NCBI RefSeq assembly: GCF_001039355.2
Contig: NW_019774624.1
Span: 190,551-225,512, forward strand
Source of the DNA: Lingula anatina
Lineage: Eukaryota; Brachiopoda; Lingulata; Lingulida; Lingulidae
DNA length: 34,962 nucleotides
Direction of reading: 5' to 3'
Shown here piece by piece: positions 20,741 to 32,794 of this stretch. Under the pieces are notes generated by a model, which ran no database searches, had not been told where the DNA came from, and saw only the letters and a program-made list of their open reading frames with translations. A program made the translations under genes and the position numbers. Position 1 is the stretch's first letter. Every line of letters starts with the position of its first letter.

Positions 20741-21029
20741 AACGAAATCCATCGACCATTTTTGCTACTTCTGGGTTCGATCAGTTTTTTTTTTTTTTTT
20801 TGACAACTAAGTTTTAGTAAAAATCGCAAAAAAAAATTAATCAAGCACGGAACTTGCTTTACGTAAAGAGTTAATTATTGTGATCCTACCATATAACGGA
20901 GGGAAAGGAAGGGAAAGGATTGAGTGAAAAGAAATTTGATAAAATGGACAAAGTTCGAATGGATGCAACGTTCCCTTTTCACCTCCAGCTCTCCCCGTGA
21001 GAAATTTGACCATATTTACACAGCATTCG

Positions 21030-24000
21030 ATGACGTATTTAGCAAAGGTGCTTTCTAAATGTAGGCAATTTGACATGTTACTTTCGTCTTTTCGATCCTG
21101 TAAGGTTGTGACAGGCTTCCAGAGCGGCATACGAGGTTGCATAGGGGCATCTTTTGGTTTTTTAGGCGGTGGCAGTGTTACAAATATGGATCAAATGGTA
21201 AGTTAGACTGAAAATAACTCTCGTGAGGCGGTCAAGAATCTCGACTCAAGTCTTTCCGCCTAGGCTAACGTTCTAAGTACTAGTAGGGCCTAATGTAAGT
21301 GCAGTTATAGAAGTAGAAAAAACCTAGCAGATCGTAAGCTAGTACAAGTGGTAAACAGGTTGCCAATATGCACCCCAAAACTTATATAGGCCTTTGTATG
21401 CAGCGACAATTATCGAAGTCGCCACAAAACAGATTTAAGAAAAACATTGCATATCAACGACTTACAATACATTTGTGTAAATGGAGTGGGAATGGGGGCC
21501 CCATGCACTGCACAAGTACCACACATAGTCTACGTGACTGCAGTTCAGAAATAGCCGATGAAAGAGGACATACTTAACACATACACCCCTCATTTATAAG
21601 ATTCCTAAATACCGGCTTCTGTGGATTAATCATTATCAGCATGCCTCAGCATGTATTTATCTACATGTATAGAGCCATGCTGATAACACAGATTTCCCAG
21701 TAATTTCTGAAACTCCCGGTAATTTGACATTGATTGCTACTATTATATTAAATTTTATTCCAGAGTGGTTCTAAGCGTTATAGCTCTGACATGGCAGAGT
21801 TCAGGAAACACTTTGACAAGGCGTCTCACATCGTTGTGTTGACAGGAGCTGGAATAAGTGCTGAGAGTGGGGTGCCCACTTTCAGGGGTGCAGGTGGATT
21901 CTGGAGGAGATGGCAAGCACAGGTAATGCCACCTGTTTTTCTTCTCCACAGATGGTTTTTGATTATAAGTTGGTGGCACAAAGTTCTGTTGAAATAATGA
22001 GTACAGGTATATGCCAAGTCTGGTGGAATGCTGGTAAAATCGGAAAGGAATGAAATTTTAAGATTAATCCTCACAAACATGTCCAAAACATGATGTGTGA
22101 CATTTTGCCTCATTAGAGTATATTATCCTAAGTCAATAAACTGATAACTTGTAAAAGAGAAACTTTTATTGCATTGTTTTAAGGAAAAATATTTTCATGT
22201 AAATATTTCTATAGTTTCATTTTACAATATTATGTGCAGTAAAGACTGTGTCATTTTATTTATTTTTTTGCTTTTTAAAAATATTTGAAGATTTTTTTCT
22301 AATATAATGTAAAAAAAAGATCCTATTCATTTAACATCCATCAGATTACCTACTATACATGTATATTAAAATGTTGATAAAATTGGGTAAATGCAATTTA
22401 TTTACTAAAATATGTTTATTTAATCACATAGGATCTTGCTTCTCCAAATGCTTTCCGCAAAAATCCGTCATTAGTGTGGGAGTTCTATCATTACAGAAGA
22501 GAGGTCATGGCCTCTAAGGAGCCAAACAAGGTAAATGATGATATTAATTTATTGGAATTGCTTGTACAGTACCACCACTGAGTAGTGAGATGTAGATATG
22601 GCCTGTTCACACCAGTTGTAACTTAGATCAGAAGAAAGACTATTTTACATCATCAGAAAGACATCAAGCAAAAAAAAAAAAAAAAAAAAAAATCCCTTCT
22701 CCCCATTTCTTGATTAAGGCAAAAATTTGCCAGTGAAGTTTAGGGTTCCTTATGTTATAATGGTTTTATTTAGCTGAAGTCCCATGATTCCATGGATCAT
22801 GATGCAAATCCTTGTTTTGATTTTTGTTATTCATGCTGTGTATATATGAATTATATAGTTATGCTCATATCAGTAGTAGTAGTAGTTACTGCCATATGTT
22901 TTCATATTATGACTTAAGTACTGTACTACTACATGTGAGTGACTTGCTAAAAAAGATGCTTATTTTAAAAGGTGTATTTCAACTTATACTCAGACACAAT
23001 ATAGAAACAGAACTCCATTGTAAGTCAAGAAACCTATGAAGTTTTTTTTTTTTTCTCAATTTTAACAAAATCTGGATCTCTTTATAATGAAAAGTTTAAA
23101 GATCAAAACTGATGGACATTTTCCTTGATGGATGTCTTACTCTTTGACTGCTCTCTAGCTTTTAAATAATGTTGTTTATTAGTTTGTTTGTTTGTTTGCC
23201 TGCTTGTTTCAGGCTCACCTGGCTCTAGCTGAGTGTGAAGAAAGATTAAAGAAACAAAACAGGAGAGTTGTCATCATCACACAGAACATAGATGAACTTC
23301 ACAAGAGAGCTGGCTCTAAGAACATTCTGGAGTTGCATGGTACTGTATGTTTTGTCTGCATTCTGTAGATATGGTTTGGGACGAGCAAAGTAATAAATAA
23401 ATAAATAAATAGATAAATAAATAAAATTTTCAAAATTAAAACTTATCAGACAAATGGAAATTTTTACCAGTTAATTTGTTTATTTTTCCAATTTTCTCAA
23501 AATTTCATCTTTTAATCATGCATCCATTTTGCATCTAGATGATTTTGCTAAATATATTAAATTCCTTTTTGATTCACATACTTATTGTTCTTGGATAACT
23601 TCAAATCAATTGCGAAATATGAAATAAGTTCTTTAAGTATGAAGATGTTTTTAATTTTGTTTTCAGGTAATTTATTCAAAACCAGATGCACTCAGTGTGG
23701 AGATGTTCAGTATAACAGGGATAGCCCCATATGTTCTGCCTTGGCGGGGAAGGGGTTAGTAAGTGAAATAGTCCTGTTCATAGACAAATAAACTCCATTT
23801 TTACTATCTTGTACCTGTGTGATCAGATTATTTGGCATTTTTCCATTTTTAGATATATATTTTCTATTGTCTATTGTCTGTTGATAAAATCTTTGGGCTA
23901 GCAAATTTTTATTGGGACTAGTAGTTTCTTGAAGTCTATTAGATATGACAGGTAAAGCATTTGTACTTACAACAGTAAATACAACACTGAGCCAAGACAT

Positions 24001-25994
24001 TAAATGTTGCTGGTCCAAGTGATCAGTAGATTAAAGGGATAATAACTCTTCGTATGAGATCTATATTTCACAATAAGAACATTGTGAACAACTCATAGAA
24101 ATATAATATATTCTGTTTTACCACAAAAACGGCAGTTATAGCTATTATTTTGATATCTTAGCTTGTCTTCAGACCACACGACCTCCATTGATGGCTATAC
24201 TCTGTTATAATCTCTTAAGAGATTTTAACAAAAAACCAAACTTTTTAGAAAAAAACCAGGGACTAACTTTGAATGTTAAAATGGATTCATTAACCATTGG
24301 TTAGTATGGGAAAATTGTTGTTTACTCCAGGAAAATTCATTCTTTGGCCAAAACGAAGAGTTATTATCCCTTTAAAGTATAAGGCAAAGACAATAGACAT
24401 AGCTTCCACTTTCAGGGCTCCTGATCCTGAGGCAGAAGATGCTAGGATCCCAGTGGATCAGCTTCCTAGGTATAGAGCTGCCACCTATTGGCAAAAGTTT
24501 AAAGGGCCCATGTGCTTTAGTTCAAAACTGCTGCATATAAATTAATAGATAGATAAAAATATAAATAATAATAATCATTATTAATGCTGTCAAATAATAT
24601 TTTTCTGAAAGTCAGTAATTTTCTTTACTTCCCAACCCAATTCTCTCTCTCATGTCTTCATTATTTATATTTTGCATGAATTGTTCCCATTCCAAAATTT
24701 GTCCAAGCAAGTTTGCACCAAATTTGTAATTACACCTTTAACTAACCTCTGCAAAAATGACTTCCTAATGATAAAACACATTTTTTCAGGTGTAAAAAAC
24801 CTGATTGTGGTGGATTATTACGTCCGCATGTTGTTTGGTTTGGTGAAAGTTTGGACTCGAATGTGATGAGGAGGGCAGAGGAGGAACTTGATAGCTGTGA
24901 TCTGTGTTTAGTGGTAGGTTACATATCTATTCCAGACATTCATCTACATTTCCCTGTAAAATATTTTTAAGGTAGTTACATTTTGTTCATTTAGTTCCTT
25001 TGCATCTCTCTTATATTCACTGATGTTCAGTGAAGTTAACTTTAAGATTTAGACAGAAATTGTTAACAATGAGCAGTCTGGTATTGTGATGATGTCAAAG
25101 TCAATTTGTGGTTTAAGTTTTTCAATATGGGAACTGGTCTTTTGGCATAAAGGGAATTGCTGTGGCTGAGAATTTTGATTTCTATTATATATTAGTACAT
25201 ATATTTATTTCACAATTTCATGTCTTAGAAAAGTAATTATAATTACTTTTTGGACATACCTGTATTGAATTATTGCAATGTTATGTGAATATGCTTTGTA
25301 TGTGGAAATAAAACCTTCACATAAAAAATCACTGTAGTATAATATTTCAGTCCCTACCCTTCCAGGTAGGAACTTCATCTGTTGTGTACCCGGCAGCCAT
25401 GTTTGCCCCCCAGGTGGCCAGTAGAGGTGTGCCTGTAGCAGAATTCAATATAGAAGAAACTAGTGCCACAGACTCATTTGGGTAAGAGAAGATAGAATCA
25501 GCAATGTGTTCTTCATTCTGCCTCTCAAGTAATTATATCTATTTACTGTCTGAGCCAAGTTGAAAAGAGAAAGGTCTTCAATTATTAAAGCTAAGAGTTA
25601 GCTGTCACCCCTGGGTCAAAGGTCGTGTGGTTGATTCTTATAGGTCATGACCCCGTTTTTTCATTTTGCTTGCATCTGGCTTAAATGCTTATAAAATGAA
25701 ACAGTAAAAGGTTTTAAATTATAACAATGCACCAAAAATTCCATTTGTGTGTGTGATGCAGCCATACTGTTTTTCAGGGGCATCACCTGTAATATGAGAC
25801 TACTGAAAAAAAAAAAATGAAACATCCCTGTAGTTAAGATTCATTCCTTCCTCCAGTGTGAGAACTTGTCTGTTTGAAGGTTCAAAGTCACATATAAATG
25901 TTGAATGCTTTGTTTCAGGTTTCACTTCTTGGGGCCTGCAGGTGAAAATGTACCTCAAGCCCTTGCCCTCACAGAGAATGAACCGGCTACATAG
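21030..25994 (+). CDS. SIRT5: NAD-dependent protein deacylase sirtuin-5, mitochondrial (9 exons)
   Basis: Proposed join: 21030..21197, 21764..21922, 22432..22530, 23213..23339, 23667..23754, 24416..24469, 24790..24913, 25366..25481, 25919..25994. This gives 336 residues with all junctions in phase (human SIRT5 is 310). Exon 1 encodes a 56-residue N-terminus rich in Arg, Lys and Ser, consistent with a mitochondrial presequence. The Rossmann NAD-binding motif is [15 protein letters not shown], followed by TQNIDELH and catalytic His in ELHG (about H184). The zinc ribbon is CTQC ... CKKPDC. The Y-x-x-R pair that defines class III sirtuins and binds the acidic acyl group is kept (Y128, R131 in [10 protein letters not shown]). 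SIRT5 removes succinyl, malonyl and glutaryl groups from lysines, mainly in mitochondria, including on urea-cycle and fatty-acid oxidation enzymes. [18 protein letters not shown] and the C-terminal helix are intact. ATG 21030 is the first ATG in the frame. Confidence 0.95.
24035..24371. mobile_element. TTAA-flanked inverted-repeat element, copy 1 (SIRT5 intron 5)
   Basis: A 337-bp non-coding unit. The left end AGGGATAATAACTCTTCG is repeated inverted at the right end, and TTAA lies on both sides (24031-24034 and 24372-24375). It ends 40 bases before SIRT5 exon 6. Sequence inside (the GCCAAA, TTTTCCTGGA, ACCAATGGTTAA and TTAAGAGATT blocks on the minus strand) matches copy 2 at 26210-26837 in inverted orientation. 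A TTAA target is the hallmark of the piggyBac superfamily; the assignment rests on that alone. Confidence 0.75.
25613..25625 (+). promoter_or_regulatory. DR1-like nuclear-receptor half-site pair in SIRT5 intron 8
   Basis: GGGTCAAAGGTCG differs at two positions from the DR1 consensus AGGTCAAAGGTCA bound by HNF4 and RXR heterodimers. A single such match in a 35-kb window is expected often by chance. Confidence 0.15.
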
Positions 25995-26159
25995 CAACCA
26001 GCTCAATTTGAAAAGTGCTGAGTCGGACAACCCAGCTTCTTTCTTTATAATTGAAAAGAGGCTTCTTCATGTGCTTTGGATATCATCTCTTGGGTTCAAG
26101 GCTTAAACCCCATTTGTACTGGTCACCAGATTACGAAGAATTTATTTTTTGAGAAATAC

Positions 26160-26210
26160 ATATGTGGAGAGATGGTTAAAAATCTATTGATATGTGGAGA
26201 GATGGTTAAA
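26160..26210. repeat. 30-bp tandem repeat carrying the target site of element copy 2
   Basis: The unit ATATGTGGAGAGATGGTTAA plus AAATCTATTG occurs complete at 26160-26189 and again from 26190. The second unit is interrupted after its TTAA by the inverted-repeat element. The rest of that unit (AAATCTATTG) resumes right after the TTAA on the far side (26842 onward). Confidence 0.8.
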
Positions 26211-26837
26211 GTCATAATAACTCTTCTTTTTGGCCAAAAATGGGATTTTCCTGGAAAAAACGGCAATTTTCCCGTACTTACCAATGGTCAACGACCCCAT
26301 TCCTGCATTCAAAGTTAATCCAGGGTTTTTTTCCTAAACGTACCTTTTTTTGTTAAAATTTCATAAGAGATTTTAAATGACGGAGCCCTCTCTGAGATTG
26401 CATAGTCACTGGTGACCTACTTAAAACCGCGGGAAAAGCAGACAACAACAACACTATATAAGATTCATGAGATATATTTGTCTTTTTGTTAAAAATGCAT
26501 TTATATCCACAATGTGTGCCATTCTGGGCTGTTCGTTATCCGACGCACTGTACAAAAACTCGCAACTTACGTCTGCGTCCGCATCAACGCGTTTGGCGCC
26601 ATGTTATTTTGGTCTCGAATGAACGCGAGAATCCGCGTGACACCCTTATGTCATTAGCAACGGATGCTTTGACAACCGGGAAGAAAGGCATCGAAAGCCC
26701 TATTGACAAGTACAGATTTTAGTTTTACTACAATTACAGCCGTTTTAGTGGTAAAAATACAATAGAATATATTTCCATGCTTTGTTTACAATGTATTTCA
26801 TGTGGAATTTTGAATTTCAAAGGAAGTTATTATTGCT
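26210..26837. mobile_element. TTAA-flanked inverted-repeat element, copy 2
   Basis: A 628-bp unit with ends AGTCATAATAACTCTTC and its diverged inverted partner GGAAGTTATTATTGCT, flanked by TTAA (26206-26209 and 26838-26841). Its two outer parts match copy 1 in the SIRT5 intron, inverted. Its middle (about 26400-26720) has no counterpart there, so copy 1 looks like an internally deleted form, or copy 2 has gained sequence. The middle is richer in CpG and contains a 78-codon open frame of unknown meaning. Confidence 0.7.
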
Positions 26838-29800
26838 TTAAAAATCTATTGATAATGTCGTCTAGTTTTTCTGTGGACGATTTAAGATACTTAACATTAT
26901 TATGGTATCGACATCCAATTCAAGTTTATATGGTGAAAATTTATTATGCATTGTTAATAATATTTTTTCCCCACCCAAGAATGTAATTTTCCTGTTTATT
27001 ATTACTATTTTAAAATTTACATGTACTTCAAATGTATGACAGCAATTTGAAAAGACTTAGGACAATTATGACACTGGAAACTTTGAAAAGATAAAAGGCA
27101 TTTATAAACTAACCAAACATTTCTTTAAAATATTTTTATTTCCCTCTTCAAGCAAGAGTTAACAATGCATAAAAAGCCTAAAAGCAAATGATTACCCTGT
27201 ACCTACAAGCTTGCTTATGTATAATACCAGAATCAAGATGCTGTGACATATTCTGTAAGAAAATGCAGCATTGCGAGATATCCACTGAAAAACTGTCACT
27301 ATTTGTCTTAAGTATTTTCCTTAAGGGTAGCTAGCAAACACATTTCAACATCTGTAAAATGACAAAACTGAAACTTTTTGAGTTAAAGGGCAGAAAAGTC
27401 AACCTGCCAGTTAGCATTATTCTATGACTGATAAATTTCTTGTTTTAAAAAGAATGATTTGCAACTTTAGTTCTAAAACATATTGGAAAGTTTGCTTAGT
27501 AGAATGATTTGTCTACTGAAAATAAATAAATAAAAATGACCAATGCTGTCACATTTTCTAGTAAGGATATTCACAGTCATGTAAACCTTGAGGTAACTTG
27601 ACAAAACTACAGCAGTGAAATATAAAATGCATAAAACTGCAACTTCAATATTCATATTAAGTAGCGCATACTTGTGTTTATTTGATATTATTCAATATTT
27701 AATTTTTCAAAAAGCAACTAGGCTAAGTTCTGAAATGCTTTAAAATACTTTTACAAACACCACACATACAGAAAAACATGCAATCTAATTAAAATTTGAC
27801 CTAGAAATTTAACTCTTTTTTATTTTAAATAAACTCAGTAAGGAAAAAACTTTCGAGGTCTAATTTTGATTAGTTTGGAAAATAAATAACTTCAAACTAA
27901 ATGATCTCAAAATAATTCTGCAATAAATTATATATCACCTAATAACATTCAAATATTAAGAGAAAGTTCACAAAGTTTTTAAATAATTGCACAGTCTTAC
28001 TGACTTAGAATCACCTTGTGCCAATGACACTAGCATAGACTACATTTTAAAACAAGCAACACAACTAGAAAACTGGAAATTCACAGATTGGCTGAGATTT
28101 GTCTCGATGGCTCCTATCACACAAGGCTCCACAAGTTGGGCTCTGAATCAAACTAAAAATTCATCAGAAATGTCTTCATTGCAATACAGCAGGTGTATGC
28201 ATACCATGGACAAATAATAAATTTGTTTGTCCCAAAGATATTTAATTGCCATACTTCAATCTTGTTTAAGTATCTTTAGTTAAGAATTCATCAATTTTAG
28301 TACCTTATAAAGCATTCTTTATGGTGTAAACAGAACTTGCCATATAGATATTGTTTGCGAATAAATAATCAATTTTGCTTAAATTTAGTACTTGCCAGAT
28401 TGCTTTCATTACCACATTTGCTTATTAAGACTGTTGACAAAATTTAGAAGTGGAGTGAGCTAAACCTTAGTGGAGTCTCATGTGAGGGTAACCTATGGCT
28501 GCTGAGGTAAAAACTGCTATATAGCAAAATATTCATAAATTACATTCACCCATATATTCAACACAAATGCATTAATCTTGGGAAAGTTGTAAAAAAGTTG
28601 GCATCATAATACATTGTTGGTGGGTTATATCAAGTTTCCATAAATAGTGGTCTTCAAAGAAATTATAACATTTTGACCACAAAATGAATGAAATATGTGC
28701 AAACAATTAACTACAAGCACTGTCTTCTATTTCTTATTCCTTTGTACTAGGACATATGCTTAAACATGTAAATACCTTAAAATGCTAAATGCCACATTCC
28801 TTTTAATCTCAACCAATGTGCTGATATGAAATTACCATTAATATTCTATACATACAATCTACAATACCAGATGTAATTTGATTTTTGTCTAAAAGCATCT
28901 CAAGTTATGTTGATTCATCCTTTTTATGAAGGGTACGAAAGAATTGTATAAATTTGAAAGCATCCCAAAATTAACCATCATGTAAAATTTGCAGGCTTTA
29001 AGAATACAACCGGAAAAATTGCAGAGAAAAAAATCAATTTTCTCATCTTTTGCTGTGTGGGGTAGAATGAATTCAAAGTGTAAGTGACATGTCTCATTAA
29101 AATGTTGTCTTTTTTTGGTATAATAATACTGATGTCTTTTTTAAAAGAGAAATCACAAAATTTTATGGGTAAATGGCTTGGTCATGTATGTCGTCACTCC
29201 ACACTCATTTTATTGCAAGAAGGCATGTTATGAGAACATTATTTGGCCCTAAATTTTAAAACGACCTGTATGACAACAGCATTATTGAAAAAAGGAAATC
29301 TTTGTATTTCAATCCAGATAACCAAAAATGTTTCTGGTTGCTGTGAGAGATTCATGGAATACTATACCAGTAGAGTGTTAAAGGCTGGGTCTAAAGGCTT
29401 TTTCTAAAGGCCCTCGGGAAGCAACCAATGCAATTATACTGGCTTTGGATGGGTGTACATTTAAAAAATTTAAAACAATTCAAAGACTTTGAGCTGAGTG
29501 TAATAAAGGGATGTTAGATTTCAGTTTAAGGACATTATTTTTTGGCACTGAAAAAAGCTAGCAGATCTACTGATAATTCCAACTCCTATGTCAAATGAGT
29601 CCCACGTAATTTTTTTGTCTCAAACACACATTGCCTAAATGACAAAGCCACAAATGAATCTATTTTCGTTAGAACAACATTTTATACCAGGATGTTTTCA
29701 TCAAATTATACTCTTCAAACTGGGCCTCAATACTTTTCTAAAATATAAATATACGTAGCTTAATAGCCAAAATGTTTGTAATAATATAAAATGCTACTAT

Positions 29801-30334
29801 ATAGGTTGGCATGGCCATTTTAGCAACCAAGCTCACAGATGGAACCAATTTTTATGAATTCAAACTATTGTTACAATAGCACAACAATGGTATTGTGAAT
29901 CTATCTGATGATGCAGGCATCCTGCTTTTGTCAAAGTTCAATACTTGGATGGTAAAATGACAATATACAGTGTCTGTTGCTGTAATGGTTCTATATGTAA
30001 TAAACTAATGAATGGATCCAAGATTTCATGAGGGGGGCCAAGCAGAAAAAAAAATTGTGCCCTTACCCTCCAAGTCTGCCTAAGTATCAAAAGTGTAACG
30101 GAGTTGCAGTAACTTTACATTGTCTTCAGCTTTTTTCTTTTTCCCCAGAAATCACTGTAAGTTCTTGTTGTCTTCATATTAAAATTTTGGATTTTAACAG
30201 TAATCACCACTACTCGTTGTGACACCTTCCTTTTGTTCGTCTGACACTAATCAGTCCTTTTCGATGTTTTTGGTTTTATCCTCCTCACCCTAGCTGCTGC
30301 CACTATCACCCTGTAAGTCAGACTATCACAGTTG

Positions 30335-32457
30335 TTATGAGTACATGGTGATCACTTCCCTGCCACTGCCCCTGACTAAGACCACTCTGTCTATACCCTC
30401 CGTTAATACCTCCAGGAACTCCATGTCTGGGGGAGGAGTTAAGTGTAATAGTTAAATGATGTAGCAATGAAAAGAACTGTATTCTGGCAGGGGCGGATTA
30501 AGGCCGTCTTCTGGGTCTTCTGGAAGACGGTCAGATTTTCAAGTTTACATTGTCAGCCATCTGATGTTTTCTGTCGGAAGACGGTCAAAAATAGAAGATG
30601 GATCAACAAAGAAAATTTGGAAGACTGTCAGAAAATATCTCTGGATCCGCCCCTGTCTGGCATTACATACAGTGCTCAAAAACAATAATAATAATAATAA
30701 TAATAAAATAAAAGAACTAAAATCCTAGAGTTCTGAATAATCATCCATAGGAGACGTATTATACACATTTTCTATATCAAAATCAAGAAATTCTGAAATA
30801 TTCTTACTCAACCTAAGTGCAAACATAGTATTCTCCCCTTTCAGTTATATCACCACATTGCCTTCATATCATTGTAATTTACCTAAACAAAAAGTAACAA
30901 ATCCATTCTACAATGGTTATTTAACAAACAAAAGATACATTTTTCTTCCCCCTCTGCTGATTTTGGTGGCCCTGGCATGTTCAGCAGCACCAGCTTGGCA
31001 CTGTGGGATTTCTCCACTATCACTTCATTGAGGCGGACAGCTGTGTGCATTCTGCGGACGTTCTTCTTGTCTCTGCAAATAATGAGTGTGCTAAGTATTA
31101 CAATATAGGTTGTACAGCCAGCGTCAGCAGCTATTAGTGTGAAAGATTTTCAATCAACAGAGACTGAAGATGATCAATTTCAATTGCAACGCTGTACTGC
31201 TAGGTCATTGGCCACTGCTGATGAATTTTATAATAATAATAATGATAATACTAATAATAAAGGAAATTGGATTATTGATATTGATAAATAAATCTAATCT
31301 GATTTAATCAGCTTGTCAACATTTTTTATCTTTACTATTGAAATATGGTATAAATTGATTCCAAACAAAACTATTGTCTAATGAAATATTATCACTTTTA
31401 AAAGTAAATGCATCAATATTTAATTTTTTTTTAGTTTACCTAGAAAAGTTTGCAAAATATAAACAAATAAAAATCATAAAAAATTTAATAAATAAAGAAA
31501 AAGAAAACCATTTCCAGTTTCCTGAAAAAACAATAATGCCTCACGGTTTTGGATCCATGACATCTTTGCTAAATTTCACTGCTTTGTCTGTTTTTTCTTT
31601 CTTGGCTTGTTTGACAGATGGGGTGAAAGTATACTCATTACTCTCTTGTATGTTCCCATCTGGTGAGAGGCGGTCTATTTCAATACCCACATCTGAGGCT
31701 CGGCCAGATTGGTGAGCTTTTTCTACGATCTGATCAGCCTGAAGAGGTAAAAGATATAAAAGCTTACCTAGTTTTGAGATAATGATAGAGATTAAGAGGA
31801 CGCATGTGTTGTTTTTTTTTGTTAGTATTTATAAATCAGAACTTTCTTTTTAGACCTCTACACAAAAAGTCGAACTTCTTTCCTTTAGTCACAACTTCAA
31901 CCTCATGCAAGATCCTCAACTAATATCTAACAGATAGTGCTCATCAATGAAAACTTACAAGCACAATTTGTGCACCAGACTCTATCTTATCCACTATCTT
32001 CCCGCATCCTTTCATCTCTTTCAGCATCTTGGACCTCTGCTCCATCATCAGTGTTCTCTCATATGTATAGGCTGATATGTCACTATTTGGCTGGAAAACA
32101 TATATCAGTGATTAAAACTGATTTAATCTGAAAGTGATAGTCAAATATTGGACAGTATGAGGTAACATCACTGATGGCTTGCTTTTTTCAAAAAATAAAA
32201 ATTAATGTTAATACTTAAGAAGTAAAATAATCATAAATCATTAAAACCAAGTAGAAAGAATAAATAAATAGATAAATACTCTGACCAAGAAACACATCAT
32301 CTGGCTTAAACAAGTTAAAGGATTCTCATGAACACATTGCCAGCTGAAAGCCAGTTGTTACCCACCATCTCAACCACCTCCACATCAGCATCTATCCTCA
32401 GGTGGTACAAGAATGTCGTCAGATCTTTCTTCATCTGAATGCTGTTGTCCTCAATTT
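30335..32457 (-). CDS. K-Cl cotransporter (SLC12A4-7 type), last five exons
   Basis: Minus-strand join, 5' to 3': 32457..32366, 32090..31959, 31738..31545, 31072..30939, 30426..30335, stop at 30337-30335, all in phase. This encodes about 214 residues of the cytoplasmic C-terminal domain. It starts [20 protein letters not shown], then [58 protein letters not shown], and ends [11 protein letters not shown]...[13 protein letters not shown]. These blocks are diagnostic of KCC transporters, which export K+ and Cl- together and set cell volume and intracellular chloride. The Thr in RRMHTAV matches the WNK-SPAK inhibitory phosphosite of vertebrate KCCs (T1007 in KCC2). The transmembrane part lies beyond the window. 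The first four exons are duplicated upstream (33033-34586); the last exon is single. Confidence 0.9.
30488..30655. mobile_element. Short MITE with 5-bp target duplication
   Basis: A 168-bp unit in the last KCC intron region. CAGGGGCGGAT begins it, and its inverse, ATCCGCCCCTG, ends it. TCTGG flanks both sides (30483-30487 and 30656-30660). The interior repeats the motif GAAGACGGTCA. No coding capacity. Confidence 0.7.
30690..30707. repeat. (AAT)n microsatellite at the left edge of the KCC duplication
   Basis: About six ATA/AAT units. The duplicated KCC block begins directly after it in copy 1, and the second copy begins with a remnant of the same kind (TAATAAAATAA after the N at 32794). Confidence 0.85.
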
Positions 32458-32793
32458 CTGCACAAAGACTAAGGAAATTTATTGGATGAAATGTTACCTT
32501 CAAGAGGTGTGGTATAATTCAATTAAGAAGCTTTAATTTAATAAAATTCAAATTATGAATAACTTGTTACAGTGTTCTACTTTGCTTTGTTGAAAGGCTA
32601 TTGTGGTGTGATTGAAACTGAGTTGACTTTAACTTCTCTATTTTTTTCTACCAAGGGACAATATAACGTTCATACGACTGAGAAGTTCACCTTTCTGGCA
32701 AATACTCAAATGATAAAAATTAAGGCGTTTTAAAATTCAGGGTATTAAGAACTCCAAGACTTATAAATTATATCATTCCATAAAAGGTGTTAC

Positions 32794-32794
32794 N
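32794..32794. other. Single ambiguous base (N) at the junction of the KCC copies
   Basis: This is the only N in the window. Some scaffolding programs place a single N between contigs whose estimated gap is zero or negative. Its position exactly between two near-identical blocks points to a contig join rather than a sequencing ambiguity. Confidence 0.85.

Larger units (their letters stand above)
18085..21029. other. Intergenic region between divergent protease and SIRT5 genes
   Basis: Both promoters should lie here, but no TATA or initiator element can be called with confidence. The region holds a PIF/Harbinger-like remnant (18868-19820), a diverged tandem duplication (20361-20740) with CATT repeats, and a poly(T) run at about 20786-20801. 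Stretches 18240-18860 and 19825-20360 show nothing recognisable. Confidence 0.5.
25995..30334. other. Region between convergent SIRT5 and KCC genes, including 3' UTRs
   Basis: No coding exon is recognised. It contains the second TTAA-flanked element (26210-26837). Candidate poly(A) signals are overlapping AATAAA on the plus strand at 27520-27533 for SIRT5. On the minus strand, candidates for the cotransporter are AATAAA at 29208-29213, 27819-27824, 27678-27683 and 27135-27140. From 26990 to 30330 the sequence is uniformly AT-rich with no repeat I can identify, consistent with long 3' UTRs. Confidence 0.45.

Noticed and set aside
20770-20802. B-box-like GGGTTCGATC followed by T-run, as a tRNA or tRNA-derived SINE
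   Set aside because: No A box, no cloverleaf and no matching arms could be found upstream.
26486-26722. 78-codon frame as a host gene downstream of SIRT5
   Set aside because: It lies wholly inside a transposable element and has no recognisable domain.
30880-31072. Reading through the KCC exon to a nearby TAG as the natural C-terminus
   Set aside because: The tail lacks KCC features, whereas a donor at 30938 joins in phase to an exon at 30426-30335 that encodes the conserved family C-terminus.
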